Shown one piece after another: positions 7,985 through 16,482 of a DNA stretch of 64,000 nt (within the stretch, counting starts at the first letter, position 1; each line of letters opens with the position of its first letter). The position numbers and the translations under genes were made by a program. Source of the DNA: an uncultured Clostridia bacterium (GTDB taxonomy: Bacteria > Bacillota > Clostridia > Oscillospirales > Acutalibacteraceae); NCBI GenBank assembly GCA_904420015.1, contig CAJFTS010000039.1:25576-89575 (forward strand), written 5' to 3'. A model generated the notes under the pieces. The model did not search any database and was not told where the DNA came from. It saw nothing but the letters and a program-made list of their open reading frames with translations.

Positions 7985-8311
7985 TCAGCTGGTATAATCC
8001 TCAAGAATGGTCTGCAGTTCTTGGGTGGAGTAGGCGGTGATGCCCCTTCGCAGAAGAGCCTGGTCGGTTTCCGGCAGCTCCCGAACGAGAACATCCTCGT
8101 AAAGCTCTACCGGCCGTTCGCTTCCGTCCTGAAAGACCGCCAGCTTTCCTTCATATACCCCCACCGTCCAGGTGCTTGCGGCGGCCGACTGCTGCTGCGC
8201 CTGAGAAACCGTCAAAGGCGGCTTGGTAGCGGCGGAGATGGCGGAGGCCGCTCCGATCACGATAATACAGACGGCGGTAACCAACAACAAGATTTTCATC
8301 TTTTTATCCAT
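7985..8311 (-). CDS. Small membrane-anchored protein with a BofC C-terminal-like domain
   Basis: 108 residues, ATG at 8311 with GGAGGG upstream. Residues about 6-28 form a single hydrophobic anchor (ILLLVTAVCIIVIGAASAI). After a Gln/Ala linker, residues about 48-108 resemble the C-terminal domain of BofC (VGVYEGKLAVFQ, then ELPETDQALLRRGI, then LEDYTS). In Bacillus, BofC restrains SpoIVB and so delays pro-sigma-K processing. Here the gene is immediately upstream of sigK on the same strand. Domain assignment is from remembered family pattern, and the regulatory role is inference. Confidence 0.6.
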   Translation of the reverse strand: MDKKMKILLLVTAVCIIVIGAASAISAATKPPLTVSQAQQQSAAASTWTVGVYEGKLAVFQDGSERPVELYEDVLVRELPETDQALLRRGITAYSTQELQTILEDYTS

Positions 8312-8533
8312 ACTTCATCCCTCCGTTGACGCCCGGTCTTTCGGACCGCCGAGAAGTGGGCATAGAAATGCTCTGCCTCGGTGTTATTCTTGCCCAATTC
8401 GGTCCATACTATGCGTAAACAGGGAATTTGTTACAAACGACACGGATTCCAAGAAAAAAACGTGCGGCGAGGAGAAAAAACGGAGGTTTGCCAAAATTCA
8501 AATTATTGCCTTTCTTTCTGAAATAGATTATGC

Positions 8534-8539
8534 TATAAT
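8534..8539 (+). promoter_or_regulatory. -10 box upstream of the PBP gene
   Basis: Perfect TATAAT at 8534-8539, 27 bases before the start codon. The only -35-like element at 17-bp spacing is TTTCTT (8511-8516), which is weak. GGAGG follows about 12 bases before the ATG. Confidence 0.5.
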
Positions 8540-8565
8540 ACCCTGACAAGGAGGCGAATAGTTGC

Positions 8566-10947
8566 ATGAAGCAGAAAAAACCTATGACCGGCAAAGAAAA
8601 AGACGAAGCGGCCAAGCGGCGCAGCCGTCAGTGGAAAAAATCCATTCACATTGCCGGCGAGGTCTTCTCCAGTATTTTCAAAGTACTGCTCAGCGTTGTC
8701 CTCGTCATTATGATTACGACTACGATTGTCGGCGGCGCCATGGCCATCTATGTGGTCAAGGCGGTGGACCGTACCACAAACATCGACCTGGACCGGCTTA
8801 CTCTGGACTATACGAGCTTTTTGTATGAACAGGACTCCCTGACGGGAGAATGGGTGGAGGCTGCCCAGTACTATCATTCGGAGAACCGCATTTGGGTGGA
8901 CTTCGATCAGATCCCGGAGTATATGAAGGACGCGGCCATCGCCATTGAGGATAAACGCTTTTATGAGCATAAGGGGGTAGATTGGAAGCGTACCATCAGC
9001 GCCACCATCAACTCCTTTGTTCCCATCTACGGCAACCGCCAGGGCGGTTCCACCATTACCCAGCAGCTGATTAAGAACCTAACCGACGATGACGACGTCA
9101 GCTTCACCCGCAAGCTGCGGGAGATTATGCGCGCGTTGGAATTTGAAAAGCATAATTCCAAAGATAAGATCCTCTGCGCTTATCTCAATACCATCGCGCT
9201 GGGAAGCGGCTGTAACGGCGTACAGGCGGCTGCACACAAGTATTTCGACAAGGATGTCAGCCAGCTGAATCTGGCGGAGTGCGCGGCTATTATCGGGATT
9301 ACCAAGTATCCCACCAAGTACAACCCCTTTATCAACCCCGAGTACAATAAGGAGCGCCAGGAAACGGTGCTGCAGGCCATGTATGAGCAGGGGAAGATTT
9401 CCCAGCAGGAATATGATGAGGCGGTGGCCTATCCGCTGGAATTCGCCACGCAGAACATTGTCAGCCAGGAGACCATCGAAAACGACGTGGCCGGCTGGTA
9501 CCAGGATATGGTGTTCGAGGATGTGGTCAACGACCTGCAGGAAAAGCTGGGATATGAGGAGAAGTATGCCAAGAATCTGATGGTGACCGGCGGCTTGCGG
9601 ATTTATTCGGCGGTAGACCGGGACATTCAGGCGGAGGTGGACCACGTTTATGAAGACGCGGATAACTTCCCACAGCTCAGCAATACCGCAATCCAACCCC
9701 AGGCGGCGTTGATGGTCATGGACTATGAGGGCCGGATCCTGGGAGTGGCGGGCGCTACGGGAGAAAAGACCCAAAGCCGTGCCTTCAACCGCGCGACAAT
9801 GGCCAAACGGCAGACCGGTTCCAGCATCAAGCCGCTGTCGGTCTATTCGCCTGGAATTGAGCTGGATAAGATTACCTATTCCACGGTTTACGACGACACG
9901 CCGCCCTTTAAGCTCAGGGGAGAACCGTGGCCGAACAACTATTCGGGCACCTATACAGATCAGCCTACCACCATTGCCAACGGCTTGGAGCGGTCTCTCA
10001 ATACCATTGCCGCAGGCGTGGTGAAGGATTTGGGATACAACACCTGCTTTGATTTCGCAAAGGAACGGTACCACTTGGAGAACCTCATTGACGAGCCGGA
10101 GGATGAAACGGAGAAGTCGGACCGGGATGTGGGTTCCATGGCGTTGGGCGGTGTCAACGGCCTGACGCTGCGGGAGATGACTGCGGCCTTTGCCGCCTTT
10201 GGAAACGGCGGCCTTTATTACGAGCCGTATTCCTATTACAAAGTGGAAGACAACGACGGCAATGTGCTGCTTGAGAACGCGCCGACTCCCGACCGCGCCA
10301 TCAGCTCGGATACGGCGTGGGTGATGAACCGGATGATGACCCAGGTTATTGACGGCTCACAGGGCACCGCCCGGTCGGCACGGTTCCGCAGCGGGATGGA
10401 GCTGTTTGCAAAAACCGGTACCGCCGGTAACGACACCCTTGGTTCTACCGACGCATGGCTGATCGGCGGCTCTCCCTACTATGTGACTGGAAGCTGGTAT
10501 GGCTTTGATAAGATGAAGGATATCGGTTCGGCCGTCACTACCGGCGCCGTCGCCGGATGGAAGATGGTTATGAGCTTAATTCATAAGCATCTCGACAACG
10601 CCAAGTTTGACGCGGATCCGAACGTGGTGACACGAACCTATTGTGCGGACAGCGGTCTGTTGGCAGGGGCAGGCTGCTCCCATACGGGAACCGGATATTA
10701 TAAGAAGAGCAACATTCCAACCACCTGTGACGGCAGACACGGCGGCGGAGGTGAGGATGAAACGCCGCCGCCCGACGACACTTCGTCGAGCTCGTCGTCC
10801 TCCAGCTCTTCTTCCAGCTCATCGAGCTCATCCTCCTCGAGTTCATCCTCATCCTCTTCGTCGGCTTCCAGTTCGTCCTCTCCAACCACCTCTTCTTCCA
10901 CCTCATCCAGTAGTCCGGAGGATGGAGGCGATGACGCGGTCGGATAA
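8566..10947 (+). CDS. Class A penicillin-binding protein with C-terminal serine tail
   Basis: 793 residues. Order: basic cytoplasmic stretch; transmembrane helix about 37-63; glycosyltransferase family 51 domain with catalytic E128 in EDKRFYEHKG and GGSTITQQ near 160; transpeptidase domain with S419-x-x-K422, S477-L-N479 and K616-T-G618; then a Gly/Pro/Asp linker, a nearly pure serine tract (740-783) and the end PEDGGDDAVG. It polymerises and cross-links peptidoglycan outside the membrane. The catalytic motifs all look intact. The serine tract and the final DAVG are shared with the pseudokinase at 684-2459. Single-gene unit with its own promoter and terminator. Confidence 0.93.
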   Translation: MKQKKPMTGKEKDEAAKRRSRQWKKSIHIAGEVFSSIFKVLLSVVLVIMITTTIVGGAMAIYVVKAVDRTTNIDLDRLTLDYTSFLYEQDSLTGEWVEAAQYYHSENRIWVDFDQIPEYMKDAAIAIEDKRFYEHKGVDWKRTISATINSFVPIYGNRQGGSTITQQLIKNLTDDDDVSFTRKLREIMRALEFEKHNSKDKILCAYLNTIALGSGCNGVQAAAHKYFDKDVSQLNLAECAAIIGITKYPTKYNPFINPEYNKERQETVLQAMYEQGKISQQEYDEAVAYPLEFATQNIVSQETIENDVAGWYQDMVFEDVVNDLQEKLGYEEKYAKNLMVTGGLRIYSAVDRDIQAEVDHVYEDADNFPQLSNTAIQPQAALMVMDYEGRILGVAGATGEKTQSRAFNRATMAKRQTGSSIKPLSVYSPGIELDKITYSTVYDDTPPFKLRGEPWPNNYSGTYTDQPTTIANGLERSLNTIAAGVVKDLGYNTCFDFAKERYHLENLIDEPEDETEKSDRDVGSMALGGVNGLTLREMTAAFAAFGNGGLYYEPYSYYKVEDNDGNVLLENAPTPDRAISSDTAWVMNRMMTQVIDGSQGTARSARFRSGMELFAKTGTAGNDTLGSTDAWLIGGSPYYVTGSWYGFDKMKDIGSAVTTGAVAGWKMVMSLIHKHLDNAKFDADPNVVTRTYCADSGLLAGAGCSHTGTGYYKKSNIPTTCDGRHGGGGEDETPPPDDTSSSSSSSSSSSSSSSSSSSSSSSSSSSASSSSSPTTSSSTSSSSPEDGGDDAVG
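10783..10914 (+). repeat. Low-complexity serine-codon tract
   Basis: About 130 bases of near-uninterrupted TCN/AGC/AGT codons encode the serine tail of the PBP. Codons are mixed, so this is not a simple trinucleotide expansion. It is nevertheless prone to length change and misassembly. Confidence 0.85.
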
Positions 10948-10973
10948 ACCGTCCGTTAAAAAGACAAGAGATA

Positions 10974-11008
10974 GCCCCGCGGCATTGTATGATGCTGCGG
11001 GGCCTTTT
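10974..11008 (+). terminator. Terminator after the PBP gene
   Basis: GCCCCGC at 10974-10980 pairs with GCGGGGC at 10997-11003, with an inner GCAT/ATGC extension, and is followed by CTTTT. Confidence 0.75.
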
Positions 11009-11025
11009 GATATACGGAAACGCAA

Positions 11026-11064
11026 AAATCCCCCGGAGTGACTTGGTTTTTCTCCGGGGGATTT
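11026..11064 (-). terminator. Terminator of the threonine/lysine operon
   Basis: A 13-bp stem (11026-11038 with 11052-11064); on the minus strand it is followed by a run of five T. It lies 15 bases past the lysC stop. Confidence 0.85.
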
Positions 11065-11078
11065 CAATCGGTATGGAA

Positions 11079-12284
11079 TTAATCAAAGAACTTATTGTGT
11101 ACCGCGGTGACCGCCTTATCGGCGTCCTCCTGCGCGATCAGAACGGAAATTTTGATTTCGCTGGTGGATATCATCTGGATGTTGATGTTGGCGTCGAAGA
11201 GGGCCTCAAACATCTTTGCCGCTACGCCCGGATGGGTTTCCATACCGGCGCCTACAATGGAGACTTTGGAGACGTTCTCATCATGGGTAACGCTGGCGGC
11301 ATGCATAACGGTCGGGTTGGTTTTCAACGCATCCATCGCCTGCTTGACCTGGCTTTCCGGCACGGTAAAGGCAATGTCCTTGGTGTTGTTGCGGCCTACC
11401 GATTGCAGGATGATGTCTACATTGATCTTTTCACCGGCCAGCTGCGAAAAGATCTTAAAGGCGATACCGGGTTCATCCGGCACCCCGACGATTGAGATCC
11501 GTGCGACATCGTTGTCCTTTGCTACCCCTTTGATCAGCATTTGTTCCACCTTAACTGCCTCCTTCACCTTTGTACCGGGGATTCGCTCCAGGCTGGAGAG
11601 AACCTCCAAATCCACATTGTATTTCTTCGCCATTTCCACCGACCGGTTGTGGAGCACCTGGGCGCCTAAGGTCGCCAGCTCCAGCATTTCGTCGTAGGTG
11701 ATTTCCTCGAGCTTTTTTGCGTTTTTCACCTTGCGCGGATCAGCCGTGTAGACGCCGTCCACATCGGTGAAGATCTGGCAGCACTTTGCGTGCATGGCCG
11801 CGGCAATGGCAACCGCGCTGGTATCCGAGCCGCCGCGGCCCAGCGTGCTTACATCGTCGAACCGGTTGAGGCCCTGGAAGCCCGCCACCACTACGATCTT
11901 CTTTTTGTCCAGCTCTTTGGACAGGCGGCCGGTATCGATCCGCTTGATGCGCGCAGAACTGTGATTGGAGTCGGTAAGGAACCCCGCCTGCCAGCCCAGG
12001 AGGGATACCACCGGATATCCCATTTTTTCAATGGCCATTGCCAGCAATGCAATGGAAATCTGTTCGCCTGCGGCGAGCAGCATATCCCGCTCCCGTTTGG
12101 ATGCGTCCGGATTGATTTCGTTTGCTTTTTCGATCAGGTCGTCGGTGGTGTCCCCCTGGGCGGAGACCACCACCACCACGTCGTTGCCCGCCCGATAGGT
12201 GTCGGTGACGATGCGCGCGACGTTTTGGATGCGTTCGGCGTCCCTGACCGAGGTGCCGCCGAATTTTTGCACGATCAGACTCAT
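11079..12284 (-). CDS. lysC: Aspartate kinase
   Basis: 401 residues, ATG at 12284 behind GGAGGG. It starts with the kinase signature VQKFGGTSV and includes TLGRGGSDTSAVAIA and FTDVDGVYTADPR. The C-terminal third holds two ACT domains (VAKDNDVARISIVGVPDEPG; VSKVSIVGAGMETHPGVAAKMFEAL) that usually mediate feedback inhibition by lysine and/or threonine. It phosphorylates aspartate, the entry step to lysine, threonine and methionine. It is the last gene of the operon, 134 bases after thrB, with the shared terminator behind it. Confidence 0.95.
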   Translation of the reverse strand: MSLIVQKFGGTSVRDAERIQNVARIVTDTYRAGNDVVVVVSAQGDTTDDLIEKANEINPDASKRERDMLLAAGEQISIALLAMAIEKMGYPVVSLLGWQAGFLTDSNHSSARIKRIDTGRLSKELDKKKIVVVAGFQGLNRFDDVSTLGRGGSDTSAVAIAAAMHAKCCQIFTDVDGVYTADPRKVKNAKKLEEITYDEMLELATLGAQVLHNRSVEMAKKYNVDLEVLSSLERIPGTKVKEAVKVEQMLIKGVAKDNDVARISIVGVPDEPGIAFKIFSQLAGEKINVDIILQSVGRNNTKDIAFTVPESQVKQAMDALKTNPTVMHAASVTHDENVSKVSIVGAGMETHPGVAAKMFEALFDANINIQMISTSEIKISVLIAQEDADKAVTAVHNKFFD

Positions 12285-12418
12285 GAAGTTCCCTCCAGAA
12301 AGTTTAGTTGAGGCGATTGCAGGTGATATGGCGAAAAGATGGCCCGGCCGCCCTGTCGTCCCAAAGAAGAAAGGGGAAAGCCGGACGCTTCTTTTTTCGA
12401 TTGAAACGGGGATCAGGA

Positions 12419-13324
12419 TTAAAGGAGGCCGTCCTCCGATAGGATTTGGGCGCCGTTTTGGTCGCAGTCAAGCTCCACAGCCTGCCAGCCGGAGATGCCT
12501 TTTTCAGAAAGGCCCTGCTGCATCCGTGACGCAAAGGAATTGTCCTCCCCGTCCACAATGGCGATCAATGTGGGTCCCGCTCCGCTGAGATAGACCCCGA
12601 AGGCCCCTTCCCGATAGGCCAGGTCAAAGACCTCCTTGGAGTTGGGGATCAGCCCCAGCCGGGTGGGCTGGTGGATCCGGTCCTCGCAGGCCACCTTCAA
12701 GGCCCCGCGGTCGCCGGAAAACATGGCCGCCGTCATCAGAGCTGCGCGGGATAGATTAAAGACCGCATCCGCCCTGGAGAAGCTTCCCGGCAGGATGGAA
12801 CGGGCGAAGGAGGTTTTCATTTCAAAGGCGGGGATCAGCGCGGCGAAACGCATGGTTTTGGAGACCGGCACACTGATGGAATGAACCTGCCCCCCTTCGA
12901 TGACGGAGGTGACCAGGCCGCCCGAAATGGCGGGTGCAATGTTGTCCGGATGCCCCTCAATATGAGCGGCCAGGGAGATGATGTCCCGCTTTTGCATGGG
13001 TTCCCCCAGCATCCGGTTGGCGCCCAGGAGCCCCGCCACAATGCAGGCCGAGCTGCTGCCCAAGCCCCTCGCCATGGGAATGCGGTTGCGCTGCCGGATC
13101 TTTAAGCCGTACAGCCTTTTCCCACAGATTTCATACAGCTGCCGGACGTTTTCATAGATCATGTTGTCAACCCCGGTGGGCACCGCCACGTCATCCAGAG
13201 ATTGGATGTCCACCGTGTCCGACTCTTCCAAATATACCTCGTTATACAAGGTCAGCGCCAGGCCCAGCGCGTCGAAGCCGGGCCCAAGGTTGGCGCTGGT
13301 GGCGGGTACGCTTACCTTCAGCAT
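12419..13324 (-). CDS. thrB: Homoserine kinase
   Basis: 301 residues, ATG at 13324 behind AAGGAAGG. GHMP kinase family: N-terminal PATSANLGPGFDALG, then the ATP loop PMARGLGSSSACIVAG, and a C-terminal GVYLSGAGPTLIA motif. It converts homoserine to O-phosphohomoserine for threonine synthesis. It is 18 bases behind hom. No threonine synthase gene (thrC) is in the window. Confidence 0.95.
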   Translation of the reverse strand: MLKVSVPATSANLGPGFDALGLALTLYNEVYLEESDTVDIQSLDDVAVPTGVDNMIYENVRQLYEICGKRLYGLKIRQRNRIPMARGLGSSSACIVAGLLGANRMLGEPMQKRDIISLAAHIEGHPDNIAPAISGGLVTSVIEGGQVHSISVPVSKTMRFAALIPAFEMKTSFARSILPGSFSRADAVFNLSRAALMTAAMFSGDRGALKVACEDRIHQPTRLGLIPNSKEVFDLAYREGAFGVYLSGAGPTLIAIVDGEDNSFASRMQQGLSEKGISGWQAVELDCDQNGAQILSEDGLL

Positions 13325-13342
13325 AAAGCCCCTTCCTTCGTC

Positions 13343-14587
13343 TTAATAGTCGCACAGGCGGATCAGTCCCAGTACCTGCGCGCCGTTTTCCGAAAGGATC
13401 TGAAGCTTTCTTCTCAGCTCGCCCTCCGGTGCCTCCCCGGTGACGAAGGCCAGCTCATCATCCGGCGCGCCCGGGCGGCTTAAGCGCTGGACCTCGCCGA
13501 ACCCTTCCCGGATGCCGGCCAGTGTCACCGCCGCATCCTGGGCCAGCAGGCGGACATAGAAGCGGGTGGGAGCCTCCAGAAAATCGGCAATGTAGCCCTC
13601 CGCCTTATCCTCCCAAAAGAGGAGCTTGCGGCGGTTGACGTGTTTGGCGCAGTCGATGACGTCGGCCACCACCGCAGAGGCGGTGGGCAGCTTGCCCGCG
13701 CCGCGGCCGTAAAAGACCACGTCCCCAATGGCGTCGCCCCGCACCAGGATGGCGTTGAACACATCCTCTACCCCGGCCAGCTGGCCGGAGCGCTCCACAA
13801 TGGCCGGGGAGACCATCACCGCAAGGCGGCCGTCGTCAAGCTTCTTGACCCGGCCGAGGAGCTTGACCACCCCGCCGTAATTGGAGGCATATTCCACATC
13901 CTCCAGCGTAATCTTGGTAATGCCTTCGGTATGCACCTGGTCGGGGTAAACGTGCTTGCCGAAGGCCAGGGACGCGAGAATGCAGATCTTGCGGCAGGCG
14001 TCCGCCCCTTCAATGTCGGCGGAGGGATCCCGCTCGGCATAGCCCAGCTTCTGGGCCAGAGCCAGGGCGTCGTCAAAGCTCATCTGCTCATGGATCATCT
14101 TGGAAAGGATGAAATTGGTGGTGCCGTTTAAGATGCCGGCGATTTCGTAAACCTCATTGGCCGCCAGGCACTGGTTTAACGGCCGGATGATCGGGATGCC
14201 GCCGCCCACGCTGGCCTCAAACAGGAAATTGACGTTCTTGTCCTTGGCGATTTGCAGAAGCTCGGCGCCCTTTTCCGCCACCAGCTCCTTATTGGAGGTG
14301 GCGACGCTTTTGCCCGCAAGCAGGCAGGCCTTTACGAAATCATACGCGGGATGGAGACCGCCCATGCATTCCACCACCACCTTGACCGAAGGATCCTGCT
14401 CGATAACGGAAAAATCCTTTACGAACCGGTCGCTGATGGGGGAATCGGGAAATTCCCGCAGGTCGAGCACATATTGGATGTTGATTTCTTCCCCTGCTTT
14501 TTTTGCAATGCTGTCGTGGTTTTTGAGCAAAACCTCCACCACGCCGGAACCTACCGTTCCATGTCCCATGACTGCCACGTTTATCAT
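13343..14587 (-). CDS. hom: Homoserine dehydrogenase
   Basis: 414 residues, ATG at 14587 behind AGGATGG. The N-terminal Rossmann motif is MGHGTVGSGVVEVL; the catalytic domain includes GILNGTTNFIL and AQKLGYAERDPSADIEG; a C-terminal ACT-like regulatory domain covers about 340-414. It reduces aspartate semialdehyde to homoserine. It follows the ACT-domain gene by 11 bases, so the two are probably translated from one message. Confidence 0.95.
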   Translation of the reverse strand: MINVAVMGHGTVGSGVVEVLLKNHDSIAKKAGEEINIQYVLDLREFPDSPISDRFVKDFSVIEQDPSVKVVVECMGGLHPAYDFVKACLLAGKSVATSNKELVAEKGAELLQIAKDKNVNFLFEASVGGGIPIIRPLNQCLAANEVYEIAGILNGTTNFILSKMIHEQMSFDDALALAQKLGYAERDPSADIEGADACRKICILASLAFGKHVYPDQVHTEGITKITLEDVEYASNYGGVVKLLGRVKKLDDGRLAVMVSPAIVERSGQLAGVEDVFNAILVRGDAIGDVVFYGRGAGKLPTASAVVADVIDCAKHVNRRKLLFWEDKAEGYIADFLEAPTRFYVRLLAQDAAVTLAGIREGFGEVQRLSRPGAPDDELAFVTGEAPEGELRRKLQILSENGAQVLGLIRLCDY

Positions 14588-14598
14588 GCTGCACCATC

Positions 14599-15075
14599 CT
14601 ATCTGTTACTTTGTGCGTTTTGTACCTGATTCGGGTTGCCCGAAATATTCTCAATGCTCTGAACCCCTTCAATGGCCCGCACCGAGCTAAGCAGCTCTTC
14701 CATCGACCCCTTCATTCCATCGGTGCTCGCAGAGATGGAGACCGGGGCCGCGCCGGAGACGGGGATATTCTGATTGAGGGTGAGAATGTTTGCGCCCGCC
14801 TGATAAAAGGCGGCGATGACGGGAGCCAGCACCCCGGGCCGGTCCTGCAAAACCAAATGCAGGGTAATGATCCGGTCGGCGCCCCGTTCGTTATAGGTGA
14901 AAACCGCGTCTTTGTACTTGTAAAAGGCACTGCGGGAAATGCCGGCCATCCGCGCCGCTTGGGCGGCGGATTTGGCGGCGCCGCTGGCGAGAAGCTCCTT
15001 TGCATGCATCACATGCCGGAACACCTCGGGCAGGGCGTCGGCTTCCACCACAAAATAGCGTAGGGCGTCTGCCAT
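14599..15075 (-). CDS. ACT domain protein (UPF0735/PheB-like)
   Basis: 158 residues if started at the ATG at 15075; the open frame runs further upstream but crosses the promoter at 15115-15143, so the longer start is rejected. N-terminal part: YFVVEADALPEVFRHVMHAKELL, then SRSAFYKYKDAVF, the hallmark of the UPF0735 ACT family. Residues about 78-150 form the ACT domain (HLVLQDRPGVLAPVIAAF). Such genes commonly head hom-thrB operons and are thought to be amino-acid-sensing regulators, but the biochemical role is unproven. Confidence 0.85.
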   Translation of the reverse strand: MADALRYFVVEADALPEVFRHVMHAKELLASGAAKSAAQAARMAGISRSAFYKYKDAVFTYNERGADRIITLHLVLQDRPGVLAPVIAAFYQAGANILTLNQNIPVSGAAPVSISASTDGMKGSMEELLSSVRAIEGVQSIENISGNPNQVQNAQSNR

Positions 15076-15114
15076 GTCGTCCACCACCTGAATACGATTG
15101 TCCGTATACCGTAT

Positions 15115-15143
15115 ACTATAACACGGCCGGCCGCCGATTTCAA
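15115..15143 (-). promoter_or_regulatory. Promoter of the ACT-hom-thrB-lysC operon
   Basis: On the minus strand TTGAAA (15143-15138), a 17-base spacer and TATAGT (15120-15115). It is followed at once by GTATACGGTATAC, two copies of the palindrome GTATAC one base apart (15104-15116), a possible operator over the transcription start. Confidence 0.65.
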
Positions 15144-15245
15144 GAGAGGACGAAGATTTTTCCGCCTGGGACAGGAAAAAGAAAGGAGAAAAAGGAGGCA
15201 TTCTTTGTGCAAAGCGTCTGTGAAAGGAAAAAATGCGCGATTTCG

Positions 15246-15274
15246 TTGTAGGATCGGGAATTTCCAAGTATAAT
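15246..15274 (+). promoter_or_regulatory. Promoter of ytvI and the following FAD genes
   Basis: TTGTAG (15246-15251), 17 bases, TATAAT (15269-15274). It lies about 100 bases from the divergent operon promoter. Confidence 0.65.
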
Positions 15275-15371
15275 ATGGGGAAAGCAAAAGGATTGTACGA
15301 TATAAACTGCAAAATAGAGCGGAGGGCTGCACACCGTTTTGGGGCCGCCGAATGCCGAAAGGAGAATTCCA

Positions 15372-16457
15372 TTGCAACTGCAAAAGGTGGAGAAACGCCG
15401 GGCGTTTCTCATCAATGCGGCGTATTTCGCCCTTCTCATCGCCGCGGCTTTTTTGGCCATTAAATATCTTTTTTTCTGGATTATGCCGTTTGTCATCGGC
15501 TTCGGTGTGGCGTTCGTGCTGCAGCGCCCCATTGTCTGGATGAGCCAAAGGACCCGCCTGAGCCGCCGGATGGCGGCGGTGCTGCTGGTTTCCATCACCA
15601 TGGTGCTGCTGGTGTCGGGCCTCCTTTTGGCGGGGTATCAGGTGTACGCGGAGCTGGGGAGCCTGCTCAAAAGGCTGCCGGAAATGATCCAGTCGGCCGT
15701 ACCGTCCATCACAAAGGGGATTGAGGACGCCTTTTCCGGCCTGACCAGTGCCCTTTCGCCCCAATCGGCGCAGGAGCTGGCGTCCATGCTGGAGGAAGCG
15801 GCCGCTTCCCTGCAGTCCCAGCTGATTTCCCTATGCGGCGCCATGCTTTCCTGGCTTGGCCATGGGGTGACCCGGCTGCCCAGCTTTCTGATTTCTCTGT
15901 TGGTGACCATCATCGCCACCTTCTTTTTGAGTATGGACTACCGCAAGGTGGTGGATTTTATCCGCCGGCAGATCCCAAAGCGCCACCAGGCCTTGGTTAC
16001 GACCATAAAAGAGACGTTTGTTTCCACCATCCTGCGGGTGCTGCGGGCTTATCTCATCATCATGCTCATCACCTTTGGGGAGTTGTCCCTCCTCTTAACC
16101 TTCTGGGTGCAGGTGGATTACGCCATCATTCTCGCCGGGGTGATTGCGCTGGTGGATATCCTGCCCATCTTGGGCTGCGGCACGGTTTTGATCCCTTGGG
16201 CCGTCATCGCCGCCATCCTGGGCGATTGGATGCTGGCGTTCAAGATCGCCACCGCCTATGGGCTCATCACCATCATCCGCAACGTCATTGAGCCGAAGAT
16301 TGTGGGGCAGCAGATCGGGCTGCATCCTTTGGTCACCTTATTCTGCATGTATTTTGGCTTGCAGGTCTTGGGGGTGATGGGCATGTTTTTAGTGCCCGTT
16401 ACGGTCATTTTGATAAAAAAGATGCAGGATTCCGGCCAGATCCGGCTGTGGAAATAA
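15372..16457 (+). CDS. ytvI: Sporulation integral membrane protein YtvI, AI-2E transporter family
   Basis: 361 residues from a TTG at 15372, seven bases after AAAGGAG; a second TTG at 15339 has a poorer site. About seven to eight hydrophobic helices occur in the AI-2E exporter/UPF0118 arrangement: two N-terminal helices (AFLINAAYFALLIAAAF), a soluble amphipathic middle (about 90-150), and a C-terminal helix group with LVDILPILGCGTVLIPWA and EPKIVGQQIGLHPLVTL. The YtvI subgroup is linked to sporulation in Firmicutes. The transported substrate is not known. It is followed by two FAD enzymes in the same direction. Confidence 0.8.
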   Translation: MQLQKVEKRRAFLINAAYFALLIAAAFLAIKYLFFWIMPFVIGFGVAFVLQRPIVWMSQRTRLSRRMAAVLLVSITMVLLVSGLLLAGYQVYAELGSLLKRLPEMIQSAVPSITKGIEDAFSGLTSALSPQSAQELASMLEEAAASLQSQLISLCGAMLSWLGHGVTRLPSFLISLLVTIIATFFLSMDYRKVVDFIRRQIPKRHQALVTTIKETFVSTILRVLRAYLIIMLITFGELSLLLTFWVQVDYAIILAGVIALVDILPILGCGTVLIPWAVIAAILGDWMLAFKIATAYGLITIIRNVIEPKIVGQQIGLHPLVTLFCMYFGLQVLGVMGMFLVPVTVILIKKMQDSGQIRLWK

Positions 16458-16482
16458 CAAAGAAAAGGGAGGGGCTTGCATT

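Noticed and set aside
9079..10074. Long minus-strand frame opposite the PBP gene
   Set aside because: Shadow frame of a strongly supported gene; no start signal and no domain.
10785..10914. CRISPR-like or tandem DNA repeat in the PBP gene
   Set aside because: The repetition is due to serine codons (mixed TCN and AGY), without regular units or spacers.
14599..15372. 257-codon version of the ACT protein
   Set aside because: The extra N-terminus covers the operon promoter at 15115-15143 and part of the divergent ytvI leader.
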